This document shows, piece by piece, positions 22,683 through 33,039 of a stretch of DNA of 64,000 nt. Both the position numbers and the translations under genes were made by a program. The notes under the pieces are model-generated. The model saw nothing but the letters and a program-made list of their open reading frames with translations. It searched no databases and was not told the DNA's origin. Numbering within the stretch: position 1 is the stretch's first letter; each line of letters opens with the position of its first letter. Source of the DNA: Rutpela maculata (taxonomy: Eukaryota > Arthropoda > Insecta > Coleoptera > Cerambycidae); assembly GCA_936432065.2 (NCBI GenBank), contig OW386293.2:48145923-48209922 (forward strand), read 5' to 3'.

Positions 22683-24932
22683 CTAGGCCAAAGCATGCGA
22701 CAGGGTTTCTTTTTTTACATTTGGAAACTGTGATTTATAATCATTTACAACTTGAAGTAAAAACTGTTTTTGGTCTTCATTTTTTGTTAAAATGTCATTA
22801 TAGTCAGTAATAAGTTTGATTCCTCTCTCAGCGGCATCATTTACAACTTTAATTTTGTTTACAATATTGAAACATCGGGTATAACTTTCATTTTCCCTCC
22901 ATGTTGTTGGATTATTTTCCAAAAATTCCATAGACAAACCTAATTTTTGAAAAAACTGTTTAGTGTTCTCGCATATGAAGTCCTGAATTTCCTTGTTTTC
23001 AACGTCAGTAATGTTACTAATCATAAGTCGTTTAATACCCTCTTGATTTGGTGCTTTCTTATTCAAAGCTTTAACCATTTCTCTTTTAGTGGTAACTGAA
23101 ATATCGTCATCAAAGAAAGATAAGCCAACATTTACTGAATTAAGGTACCACAAATGGTTCACTATTTTCCTACTTGCGGCTTGAGATATTTCTTTGTCAA
23201 TATTTTGATAATTAATGAGTTCTTTACAAAAGTCTAAGTCATGAAGCGGTGCTTTACTAGCAAATGACGCTGTAAACCAGGCCTTTACATAAACCTTTAC
23301 AATAAAGAGACATATATCTTCTTCTTTTTTAGTTAGTTGGAACTGATCTTGGAAAAAAAATATTTTTAGGCAGTAAATGGCTTTGGCCATCCAACGTGCA
23401 TGATGAAATGCCCCTGGTTGATAGAATGTCGTGTGAGTGTTCTCTTCTTCAACAAAAAGTTTAGAAAGCATTAAAAATTCTTTATAATCATCACGAGGCT
23501 GTTGCAAAGTTAAAGCTGCATTTAGAAACTTTACAATTTCGGCTTCAACTGGTTGTAAAATGTGTTTAATTTTTGATACCTGAAATCCAGTTTTTAGTTT
23601 ATTTTGATCCATTTTAGGCCAAAATTCCCTAAAACGTTTAAATAGTGGCACATTTGGACCAGATGAGGAAGGCATTTTTGTGTCAAACACACTTCTCAAA
23701 ACCACTTCAAAAATATGATGTCTACAAGGAAAATATAGAAAATCTCTTTCTAATTTTTGTTGCAATAGTGTGGCTGCCCCATTTATATAACCCATATTTG
23801 ATGCTGTTGTATCACAACACAAAGCTATTACCTTTTCGTCCAAATTCCATTCACAAAGCACATCATAAACTGCTTCAGTCTGTTCTCTTCCAGTTGAATT
23901 GGGCAAAGCTAGTACTCCAAGTAGTTGTTCAATATTTCCACTAGTAACTAAGATAGCAAGTCTATCGATATTTCCCATTCCAGTGAGAGAAGGTAAAAGT
24001 TTTCCATTCCAATGGATGATTGGGGCCGGCAATTCAGAATTACCGAAGGCAGTTTTTAATATTTCAGCTCTTTCTTCGCGGATGCGTTGTCTAGAGCGCT
24101 GAAGTGTGGTTCTGCTGATGGACAAAGATGTGGTGTCATGTCCTAGTGCTTCTGCTACTGCCGTCAAAATATGGACTCCATACCTGTCGCTTATTTTGCA
24201 AGCATCAAATGCAGCGGCTATTTTTGGTGTGATGATGTTACATGTTCCATACAATCTCCTCTTTTTTGGCTGTGACGGGCCAGGCTGGTCTTGTAACAAC
24301 TCTTCTTGGGCTTCGATTATTTCATCTTCATTTTCGTTGGAGTCGGCTGAATTACTACTTGATGATGGACAGGTGACTGTTTCCTCTAATCTAGCTTTTT
24401 CTTGTTGACTTCGTTGCATTCGTTCTGATAATTTCTGTAATTTCTCCTCAGCTGATTTTTCTTGAGAAGCAAGTTGGTAATCAATACCACGCATAAATCC
24501 AGGACGTCCCTTTTTTCTTTGGTTAATTAAAAACTGCTTATCTTCATCTATTTTCATCAACTCCAATGCATTTGCATGAGAAATGTCAAAGAGATCGTCC
24601 AATTTTTCAACGAAATTTTTTTCTTTACCTCCCGCACTTGCCCTTTTAGCCGATTTTTGTAAGTTCCTCCACTCTGCATAAAGTTTATCTAGTTGTTTAA
24701 CACAATGAAAATCCTGACGTGTCGGAATGCGAGCTTTATCCCAAAAAACTGACACCTCTTTTATTGTTAATTTAGCACTTTCATGTACACTTAGCTTCAC
24801 TTCACGAATGTTATAAAAGAGCACTTGTAATACTTGTCTATTAGACGGCAATTTATTGCCAATGATTTGTGACGAATAGTGTCCAACTAAGTAAATGAAA
24901 GTATCCTTTCGTAAGGATCTAACATCAGCCAT
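22683..24932 (-). CDS. hAT-like transposase, 749 codons, atypical
   Basis: Probably the transposase of the surrounding element. The first ATG is at 24932-24930 (MADVRSLRKD) and the stop TAG at 22685-22683; the frame is open further upstream but without ATG. No BED zinc finger is seen. Residues 1-130 are helical and basic, 155-215 are charged coiled-coil-like with a Ser-rich linker, and KKRRL at 223-227 may be a nuclear signal. The probable RNase-H-like core is at HWNGKLLPSL (307-316), CCDTTASN (372-379), CRHHIFEVVL (403-412) and HHARWMAKAI (510-519), with a C-terminal AERGIKLI (701-708) and EDQKQFLLQ. The D-x-x-x-S-N...C-x-H spacing resembles the second Asp region of hAT transposases. From memory, relatives have Asp where this copy has N309, which could mean loss of a catalytic residue. 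Uninterrupted for 2.25 kb, so recent. Function is inferred from context. Confidence 0.8.
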   Translation of the reverse strand: MADVRSLRKDTFIYLVGHYSSQIIGNKLPSNRQVLQVLFYNIREVKLSVHESAKLTIKEVSVFWDKARIPTRQDFHCVKQLDKLYAEWRNLQKSAKRASAGGKEKNFVEKLDDLFDISHANALELMKIDEDKQFLINQRKKGRPGFMRGIDYQLASQEKSAEEKLQKLSERMQRSQQEKARLEETVTCPSSSSNSADSNENEDEIIEAQEELLQDQPGPSQPKKRRLYGTCNIITPKIAAAFDACKISDRYGVHILTAVAEALGHDTTSLSISRTTLQRSRQRIREERAEILKTAFGNSELPAPIIHWNGKLLPSLTGMGNIDRLAILVTSGNIEQLLGVLALPNSTGREQTEAVYDVLCEWNLDEKVIALCCDTTASNMGYINGAATLLQQKLERDFLYFPCRHHIFEVVLRSVFDTKMPSSSGPNVPLFKRFREFWPKMDQNKLKTGFQVSKIKHILQPVEAEIVKFLNAALTLQQPRDDYKEFLMLSKLFVEEENTHTTFYQPGAFHHARWMAKAIYCLKIFFFQDQFQLTKKEEDICLFIVKVYVKAWFTASFASKAPLHDLDFCKELINYQNIDKEISQAASRKIVNHLWYLNSVNVGLSFFDDDISVTTKREMVKALNKKAPNQEGIKRLMISNITDVENKEIQDFICENTKQFFQKLGLSMEFLENNPTTWRENESYTRCFNIVNKIKVVNDAAERGIKLITDYNDILTKNEDQKQFLLQVVNDYKSQFPNVKKETLSHALA

Positions 24933-25140
24933 CGTTAAATGTTTTTTCAAAAAGGAATGTATACTAGAACTTATAATGTCACCACTGTAAAACACAATTG
25001 CAAACTGACATAAAAACCTACCGTAGGTGCATTATATTTCCAAACTTCCAAAACAAATAATTTCTAGGAAATAATTACACCAATAAAATATTATGAGAAA
25101 AGAGGTAGATATTTGTATTTTAAGTAAAATTTAAGTGTAT

Positions 25141-25245
25141 TACCGTAATAAAATCTTATCTACAAATGTCTACCTGAATGCGGCACGGGTTACCGTAATA
25201 AAATCTTATCTACAAATTTCTACCTGAATGCGGCACGGGTTACCG
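25141..25245. repeat. 50-bp tandem repeat, 2.1 copies
   Basis: Units start at TACCGTAATAAAATC (25141 and 25191) and continue to a third partial TACCG at 25241. It lies in the subterminal region of the TAGGGTG transposon upstream of its ORF and could be a transposase-binding repeat. Confidence 0.9.
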
Positions 25246-25443
25246 TTCACCGAATTATCTGAAACTTTGACATAAATTATTCCTAGTATAATAGTATATT
25301 TTCGTGGGGTGAGACTTAAAAAATACGCAAAAAAAATTCACCCCCTATAGAGATGGGCCACCCTAATATCCATATTGGTTTTTGTTTATCTGCCATAATT
25401 TTAGAGAAAACCCCAAATCACATCTAATTTGGTCCACCCTGTA

Positions 25444-26006
25444 CAGGGTGCCATTTCAAAAAAAAAATCAGTAGAAACAGATAGAAAAAAGCAATATAGT
25501 TCCAGGGTATTATCAGACATCTTTTATATTTTATCTTTTCAAATAATGGAGATATCACCTGTTAACGTAATTCTGGGACACCCAGTATACATGTAGTAAA
25601 AATGTCTCTCCTGCAGAACTCATTTAAAAAGAATCCAGAGGCATCCCACTAAAGATGACGGTGGTGGGGACGAGAGAAAATGATAGCAATATGAGTCAGG
25701 AAACGTTCAGCGCCATTTTGTATCTCCAGGTTTGATCCAACAAAAAATGGCAATAACAAAAGTTGTAGATAATTACTTGCTTAACAACTTCATTTTGACG
25801 TCTTTTCTTTTTAAAAACTCAAGAACCGTATTTTGCCAGCCATTTTCCAAGATGGATAGTGGCTCACAACTTATTTTTGCAAATTTATAGGATTTCAGTC
25901 AGAGACTATGCCTAAAAATTGTCTTACTTGTACGAGATTCTTTTGAAAAGACCCAAGTTATAACGTATATAAAGTAAATAAATAAATACACACATCACAT
26001 AATAGT
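25444..26006. other. Interval without recognisable gene
   Basis: AT-rich, no ORF with motifs. It begins CAGGGTGCCATTTC immediately after the end of mariner copy 2. Confidence 0.4.
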
Positions 26007-26943
26007 GCGGGAGATGTGGGAGAGTTGAGAATTTTCAAAAATTAATTTTTAAAATTTTCATTTGAAAAAATTTAAAAAAACCAAAAATACAGTAATAACC
26101 TTAATACATTGGACCTCTTCTTGCAAATATTAGTTAAATTTACGTGGTAAATAGTGGTATGGAAAAATATTTTCTAGTGTCATGTATGTGTCCTAAATCT
26201 CCCTTTTATGAGGGAGAGCTGGGACCAGCGATGGGGAGATTTGGGGCAGGTAATTAAATCTTCACAAAGCTATAGAAAAATATTTTATTATTGCAAAAAA
26301 TAACAAAGAACGAGAAAGAATGAAATTAACTAAAAATTCTGACAAATGCTCAGAAGAAAAACAAAAATATATTGCAACAAACAAGAAAAAAATTTTCGCT
26401 AATATTGCAAAATTCTTTACGTGGAAATTCGACCATATTTTTTATAACGACAGGATTGTTCTTTTTTTCCTGTAGCGTAACGGCATACCTAAAAACGATC
26501 CAAATAATTTAAGAACATTAATTCATACATGAAGTGTGGGAGACATAGGACGGGCCCAACTCTCTCTTAAAATAACGTCTCTACTTTCCCTCACCTCTCG
26601 GTGTCATTAAAAGTGACCAGATTTATTTTTAGGTAAAAATGAATCATGAAATGACCCCAACATTATTTTAATAGCTGAAACGTCGTGTAAAATAATTCTG
26701 CAGTTGCACCCACAAAGAAATGAATTGGATAATTTGAACAAAAAAAGAGTTACTTTTCAGTACATAATACAATTAAAATTACACATTTGAAGTACACAAC
26801 ACACGGGCGAAATACGGCAGTTTATTTACTTCTCTCATAAATATACATAACCCGTATGACACACAATATCAAACTACCAATCAATCGATATAAAAAGTCC
26901 CTGTCCCAATTCTCCCACAGTACCAACTCTCCCACATCCCCCC
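26007..26943. mobile_element. Non-autonomous element with GGGATGTGGGAGAG ends
   Basis: Left GCGGGAGATGTGGGAGAG (26007) is matched by inverted CTCTCCCACATCCCCCC ending at 26943. Internal GGGAGAGCTGGGACC (26211) and GGGAGACATAGG (26530) resemble the end motif. No ORF. Target duplication not resolved. Confidence 0.55.
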
Positions 26944-27243
26944 TACACCCCCAAATACAACGCCGAAACTGTCTGGAAGGGGGTTACACATTATTGAAAT
27001 AACGCAGACATACATCAAACCGCCATTGTCAGTATCGGTGCTGGGGCTAATAGAATAGAATAGAAAGAGTTTATTTTACAAAATATACTAAAAATACAAG
27101 ATAATGAAAATACACAGTAAAATAAACTAACAAACTTCATCTAAGTGCAAACCGCACTGTGCATGAAGGAAAAGTATACAATAGAACTTAAATTTTTAAA
27201 ATAATTACGAACATTTTGAATAAAACAATATAAAAGTATTAAG

Positions 27244-27248
<5 letters not shown>

Positions 27249-27281
<33 letters not shown>
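27249..27281. repeat. (CA)n microsatellite in LINE 3' UTR
   Basis: About 16 AC units. The paralogous position in the fragment at 36856-36897 is a (TA)n tract. Confidence 0.95.
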
Positions 27282-27286
<5 letters not shown>

Positions 27287-27420
27287 CCATATATGGGAGC
27301 ATATTTCATTTCATTTCATTTATACACAAATACACACATATAGACATACTTACATATATAAAAATATACACAGTCAGGTTAGATCAAGATTAAAATATTT
27401 GAGTACGTATATACATTTTT

Positions 27421-28194
27421 AGAATTAAGCTTATATATCCGATTTTATGAAAGCAGCATTGAAACGTTAAAAAAAGATTTTGGATTTATGATGGTGTGGA
27501 TTTCATCTCGGCTGAGTGTTTCTAAAATATATTGTTTCAGTGTATGTTTAAATTTCCCAAAATTAGATACATTGTTTACTTCGACAGGTAACGAGTTAAA
27601 TACTCTAGGACCCAAGTAAGTGAGACATCTTTGTTCGCACGTTGTCCTTGTTTTAGGAACTATTAAATTATTTCCTAAGTCCTAGTCTCTATTGTCTTGG
27701 TATGAGTACCAGGAGACCACTGGTGTAGAACACATTGGTAAAAGAATAACATTCGTGTGTCCATAACCTTTACTTCTTTAAATAGAATATTGGATGGGTA
27801 GTTGATATCCTTTTTAAATATGATTTTTAAGAGTCTTTTTTGTATTATTTCCAAATTTTTCAAGTGATGGTCCAGTACTCCTCCCCATCCTAATATACCA
27901 TAGTTTAGGTGTGTTTCGACAAGTGAATGATAAAGTATTTTTAGGTGTTTATTATCTAGAACATCTCTTAAACACTTGAATCTATAAACTACTTTCCTTA
28001 TTTCCTTTATTACATAATTTACGTGAGTGTCCCATTTTAGTCTAGCATCTATTTTTGTTCCTAAGTATTTTATATCTGTTACGGGTGATATTTTAAAGTG
28101 GTCACTGCTTGTTAGTTGCTCAAACGTCAGAGCAGATCTATCGTGTAAGTAAAAAGGTAGATAATTTGTTTTATCCAAGTTTAGGGTTAGATAC
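27421..28194 (-). pseudogene. LINE reverse transcriptase C-terminal region
   Basis: Continues the reverse transcriptase of 29636-30178 after the hAT insertion. SPVTDIKYLGTKIDARLKWD and HLNYGILGWGG are typical of the post-catalytic thumb/connection region of Jockey/CR1-type LINEs. Further on, LGPRVFNSLPVE and KFKHTLKQYILE (27600-27530) are the usual C-terminal tail. A stop at 27675 breaks the frame. Confidence 0.75.
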
Positions 28195-29575
28195 TAGGGA
28201 TTGCAATTTACCGGAAGTTTTAATAACCGATAAATCGGTAAATAAAAATGTAAATAACCGGTTAACCGGTAATTACCGGTAATTTTTAAAATGAATGATT
28301 AGGGTGGCGAAAATGGCAATCGCCTTTTTTGATGTACAAAATTATCTAAATTTAACAAAATACATTTTTATATACGTATATTTAATATAGTGAACAAACA
28401 AAAGGTTTTTTTTTTAAAAGGAAAAAATATAAATTAAATAAATTTAAATAAATAATTATTCTGTAAATAACAAAAATATCAACTTAAATAACAAAAATTA
28501 TAAACATAAACTCAAATAGCGCATTTACTGAATACCTAATCTAAAAATACAATATTTTTTAAAAATAGCCGGTTAAAAGGGTTAGTTTTTCAAAGCTATA
28601 TCTGTTAGTCGTCTGATATTTGTGCATAGAATACCATCAGCTGAAGATGCCCTTCCTCAATCGATATTAGTTGGTCGATAACTTAAAAAAAATTGGTAAT
28701 AACATACTTCTAAATGTATTCCACGGATATTTGCGGCAGCGAAATATTCAATTTCCTTTCGCAAGATATTATCAATGTCTCTCTTGTATTTCATAGGGCT
28801 TGGTGTGTGGATTTTACTTTTTATTATTTATTTATTTACGTATAAATACATTTACATATTGTGATACTAATCCTAAAAACTTGACAACTAAAATAAACAT
28901 GAAGAGAAAATGCGAAATACAAAGATAAGATTAAAAACTGATTAACGACAATTACTGCGGTATAGCGCGTTTAGCCTGGTTTTTAAAACCACCAAGAGAT
29001 TTTCTCAATAAGTCAAGTTCAGTGCAGTATTTGTTGACTGTTGAACTTATTCTATTCACCGGACTGAACATAGCGTAAGTTGTTCGACAATAAGGTACAT
29101 ACAGAATGGATATATTTCTAGTATTAAAAGATGGTACATTACAACGCATAGACTCCAAGCAATCAGGAGAACTGATGCAGTTATTGAAAATTTTGAAGAC
29201 GAAACAAACATCGTAATATTGGCGCCTGCTATATAAGGAAGTAATTCCCAAATATGATTTTGCTTCCTCTCAGGTTAAGAATATACCCCTCATGCTCAGT
29301 TTATAGCACATAAATCGGACAAATTTGTTTTGTACTTCAAGTCTGTTGATATTATTATTTATTTATTATTTATTTATTGTTAAAAGTGCTCAGTGTTGGA
29401 ACAGTCACTATGTATTTAGTGAATACTAGTCACTGACATAAATAGAAACGTTGAATACGTGACATATCGTAAGTTAAGAATTTACCGAAATAACCGGTAA
29501 AAAATTAAAATAACCGGTAATTATCATCATGTGTTTTTTGTCCCGATAACCGGTTAACCGGTATTGCAATCCCTA
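28195..29575. mobile_element. Non-autonomous hAT element, 8-bp TSD TTAGATAC
   Basis: Ends TAGGGATTGCAAT and ATTGCAATCCCTA, flanked by TTAGATAC at 28187-28194 and 29576-29583. Subterminal regions are dense in ACCGGTTAACCGGTAA-type palindromes (28250-28280, 29490-29560), likely transposase-binding sites. Interior transposase is absent. It sits within the LINE's coding sequence and carries a LINE fragment of another family. Confidence 0.9.
28823..29365 (-). mobile_element. LINE 3' fragment nested in hAT element
   Basis: Minus-strand coding 29251-28952 reads RRQYYDVCFVFKIFNN, NISILYVPYCRTTYAMFSP, and LLRKSLGGFKN. This is the C-terminal tail pattern of a CR1/Jockey-type ORF2, ending in TAA, with an (AAAT)n tail read on + at 28823-28840. 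Severely 5' truncated. Confidence 0.75.
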
Positions 29576-29635
29576 TTAGATACTTACTATCAAAATATTT
29601 TTTTATTGTGTCTAGGTCATTTTCTACTTTATTTT

Positions 29636-30516
29636 TTAATTTGGTGCTGTGAAGAAAAGGGCTGTATCGTCAGCATAACTTATGGTAGAGCCAGAGGTTT
29701 GCATGTCAAATAATGAATTAATATAAATTATAAAAAGTACTGGCCCCAATACAGTGCCTTGCGGTACGCCATATTCGACAATGTTAGGGTGACTTCGTTC
29801 TGAATTTGTCTCGGTATATTGAGTTCGGTTGTTCAAATATGATTTAAAAAGGTTTCTACTATTACCTCTGAAACCAAAACTTTCTAAGCTGCATATTAGT
29901 TGAGTATGGCATACCGTATCGAAAGCTTTTTTTAGGTCGATAAATACCGTTAAACATTTTTGTCGACTATCCAGCGCCTGATATATTTTACTAACTAAGC
30001 AAGCAATTGCATCTTGGGTACTTTTACCTTTTCTAGAACCAAATTGTGAGTCATTTAGTAACTTGTATTTTTCCAAATAACCCACAATTCTAATTTTGAT
30101 CACTTTTTCAAAAAATTTAGCAAGGTTAGTAATTAGCGAGATAGGCCTATAGTTTGTCACTTCTTCATTTTTGTCCACCTTTATACATTGGTTTTACAAT
30201 TGACACCTTAAAGGCTGATGGAAATTCTCCTACAGCTATTGCTTTATTAATTAGAAGAGAGCGATTGCTTTTAAGGTGGCAACTGTAATTCCATCTATTC
30301 CAGGAGTTGTTTTAGTTTTCATTTGATTTATTACTTTTTTTATTTCTGAGATCGTTGTTGGATACAAAAATATTGAATTGGTCTGTATTTTTCTTTCACA
30401 TGGTGTATTTAAATTTGGGTGAATTTTGTCAGCCGACTTTCCTATGGTACTAAAGAAAACATTGAATACATTGGCTTTCTCACGATCATGTGTTACTTTG
30501 TCACCTTTATCATTTT
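29636..30516 (-). pseudogene. LINE reverse transcriptase, N-terminal and catalytic part
   Basis: The 30516-30180 part encodes PTTISEIKKVINQMKTKT followed by PGIDGI. The 30178-29636 part encodes NYRPISLITNLAKFFEKV, VFIDLKKAFDTVCH, GVPQGTVLGPVLF and SYADDTALFF, that is reverse transcriptase motifs 1, 3 (A), 4 (B) and 5 (C) with the catalytic YADD intact. A frameshift near 30200 and stops near 30240 disconnect the halves. CR1/Jockey group. Confidence 0.85.
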
Positions 30517-31255
30517 ACTTCCACATCCAGTGGAAGTATAGTAACGACAAAAAAATTTAAAAAAAGTTTTATTGTTCAAATAGACTTAGAATGTCATGAA
30601 ACGTCGAGATTTTAAGTTTGAGCGAAAAAAAATTCTGTCTGTCGGCCTGTCTGTCTGTCGGTCTGTCTGTCGGCCTGTCTGTCGGTCTGTCTGTCTGTAA
30701 CTTTTTTGTGCGCACGTTTACTCTGGAACCGTTTAAGATATTGACTTGAAATTTGGTACACATATGTACTTTAACGAGATCTAGAACTAGATTATATTTG
30801 CATCTTGTTCCGGCGAAGGGTTGGGGGGTAAATTGGGGTAAATTTGGGGTAAATACGTAAATCAAGCAGGTAAGAGTCCATAAAATTAGTATTTAGTGTA
30901 TACAAGAGAAGCTAAGGTCTCAAAAAAATGTTTGGCATTAGCCACCCCCATTACCACGCCCACCCCATTATTAAAGGGATGATAAAAATTTTTGATTTAG
31001 TGTGTATACAAAAATCAGAAACCTCAAAATATTTTTTTACTTCATCCACCCCCACTACCACTCCACTATCACCACCCCTACCCCACTACCGATGTGGGGT
31101 ATCGTTATATGGGTTTTTGAGGTAGAAGATTTCAAATATTATATTATTAAAGTTCCATAAACAATTATTTCCATATACAATTTTTTTTCGTTGTGAGTGA
31201 CTCGGATAGAAAATCTGGATGTGAAAGTGGTGATTCCTTGGGCAGCGGTTTTTTA
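30517..31255 (+). mobile_element. Helentron/HINE-like repeat, most complete copy
   Basis: Starts ACTTCCACATCCAGTGGAAG, with GTCT/GTCG microsatellite 30635-30700, and ends at GGGCAGCGGTTTTTT. It splits the LINE coding region between 31256 and 30516. Highly similar to the copy at 10257, differing mainly in microsatellite length. Confidence 0.7.
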
Positions 31256-31720
31256 CGTTAGGTATTACCGTTTTTTTATTTTTATGTATACCGCAGTATT
31301 CGTTTGTAACTTCCCACAAATTTTTAGAAGATAATTTATATTTTTCAATTTTTTTGTTTATAATAGTTAGCCTTTTCATTTTTAATTGAGTTATTTAAGT
31401 CATTACTGAATTTTTTATATTGTATTCTCATTCTTTCGTTGTTTGGATTTGCTTTTAGTTGACTATACATCTTATCCCTTTTATTAATGTCATTTATAAG
31501 TTTTTTTGTAATCCAGTCTTTTCTTTTCACATTTTTATGCTTAATTTTTACAATATTTATCATGTTTTGCAAAATATGAATAAAATAGTTAGTACCAGTT
31601 TCAACATTTTTAGCATCTAAATGACTGATTAATTTACATTTGGAAATCGTTAAGTTGGCTTTTCTGTTTAAATATTTAAAATGGGGGAATTTGTCAATAA
31701 AGCATTTTCTATCAAAAAAT
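31256..31720 (-). pseudogene. LINE ORF2 linker region
   Basis: Encodes KDWITKKLINDINKRDKMY and IEKYKLSSKNLWEVTNEYCG, the segment between endonuclease and reverse transcriptase typical of CR1/Jockey-group LINEs. One frameshift near 31345-31380. The endonuclease is missing because the element is truncated here. Confidence 0.7.
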
Positions 31721-31737
31721 AGTAGTTACAATTATTA

Positions 31738-32925
31738 TACAGCCCCACAAAAAAAAAGGTCTATCCGGCGGACCAGACCAGTGTGTCCTTATATATTTGG
31801 ACCCGCTGAAATAGAATAAGAAGCCAAAATTGTAAGATTGGCTCGTTTTTCACCTTTAACCCCAAAAAACACCCCCAAATCAAAGAAAAAGTGATCTGTC
31901 CGGCTGACTATACCAGTGTATCCTCATGTATTTTGACCTGCTGAATTTGAATTTGAAGTTAGAATTGACAGATTGGCTCGTTTTTCATACTAACCCCGAA
32001 AAACACCCCCAAAACAAAAAAGTGGTCTATTCGGCGAACTATACTACTGTACCCTTATGTATTTTGATCTGCTGAATCCGAATTCGAAGTCAGAATTGTC
32101 AGATTGGCTCGTTTTCACATCTAAAACACCTCCAATACAAAAAAGTGGTCTGTCCGGCGGACCATAAATATTTGGACGCGCTGAAACCATATCCAGAATT
32201 GTAAGATTGGTTTGGCGGCGCGCCTGACAGACCACTTTTTTTGTTTTGTGCGTGTTTTTTGGGGTTTGGGGTTAAGAGTGAAAAAGAAATTCTGACTTCA
32301 GATTCGGTTTCGGCGGGTCCGAATATACCGTGCGTGTAGCCGCGCGCTAGGCATATGAAGTAAAAATTACAACATCGCGTGTCCCTACTGGCTGAAATGA
32401 AATAACTGAGAGCTGGGATGTTCCGCCCGGTGGACGAATTTGCGGCTGTGTTGTCAAATCTCTCGCGCTACGTGAATGTACATGCCGAATGGGCAATTAC
32501 ACGCACGGTATAAGGATGGTATGATTCGCCGGGCAGACCATTTTTGATGGGGGGGGGTATTTCTCGGAGGTTAGAGGTGAAAAACGAAACAATCTGACAA
32601 TTCTGACTTTGGATTCGGATTCAACGAGTTAAAATACATAAGGATACACTAGCATGGTCCGCTGGACAGATAGATTTTTTGTTTATTTTCGGGGTGTTTT
32701 TTGGGAATAGGAGTGAAAAACGACAGGATTTGATTTCATCGGGTCCAAATACATAAGGATACACTGGTCTGGTCTGCCGGACAGACCATTTTTTGGGAGG
32801 GTGTTTTTTGGGAGTTAGGAGTGAAGAACGAGCCAATCTGACAATAATCGAATTCGGTTTCAGTGTGTCCAATTACTTAAAGATACACTGGTAGGGTCCA
32901 GACCACTTTTTCTTCTGGGTCTATG
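31738..32925. mobile_element. CACTA-like foldback with ~125-bp tandem units
   Basis: Left end TACAGCCCCACAAAAAAAAA, right end CTTCTGGGTCTATG, flanked by TTA at 31735-31737 and 32926-32928. The left half has four direct units (around 31759, 31893, 32025, 32147) with GGTCTGTCCGGCGGACC-like sequence, CACCCCCAAA and a GCTGAATCCGAAT-like core; the right half carries inverted units. Ends and core match 845-2969. A small MITE (32326-32513) is inserted in the right half. Confidence 0.7.
32326..32513. mobile_element. GC-rich MITE with ACCGTGCGTGTA ends
   Basis: TACCGTGCGTGTA and inverted TACACGCACGGTA enclose about 160 bp of markedly GC-richer sequence. Flanking TA is consistent with a TA target duplication; neighbouring units of the host foldback lack it. 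Confidence 0.7.
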
Positions 32926-33039
32926 TTATCATTTTAGTTTTATTATGCATAAAGTTCATATTTTTAAAATCAGTTGTGAAAGGTCAGGTCAGATTTTTAC
33001 TTTTATGAAGAAATTGAGTGATTTTCTTATGGTCTACCT

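Larger units (their letters stand above)
22240..25365 (-). mobile_element. TAGGGTG transposon A, 8-bp TSD, complete
   Basis: The ends are TAGGGTGGCCCATC and its exact reverse complement. They are flanked by ATATCCAT at 22232-22239 and 25366-25373, an 8-bp target duplication. The element inserted into the tail of mariner copy 2; removing it rejoins sequence matching copy 1 at 481-495. Length 3126 bp with one long minus-strand ORF. TIR start and TSD length agree with the hAT superfamily. A decayed relative with the same architecture is at 33040-34914. Confidence 0.9.
27035..31720 (-). mobile_element. Non-LTR retrotransposon (LINE), interrupted
   Basis: Minus-strand element whose 3' end has a TTCTA-type tail (AATAGAATAGAA at 27052). 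Its reverse transcriptase lies at 30516-29636, the C-terminal part at 28178-27421, and 5' coding pieces at 31700-31256. It is interrupted by the hAT element 28195-29575 and the Helentron-like copy 30517-31255. 5' truncated near 31720 beside the CACTA-like foldback. A second 3' fragment of the same family is at 36631-37120. Confidence 0.8.

Noticed and set aside
24933..25035. Possible 5' exon and short intron extending the 749-codon ORF upstream
   Set aside because: ATGCACCTACG|GT...ACAG|TGG would splice in frame, but the intron would be only 37 nt, below the usual insect minimum. The ATG at 24932 is sufficient.
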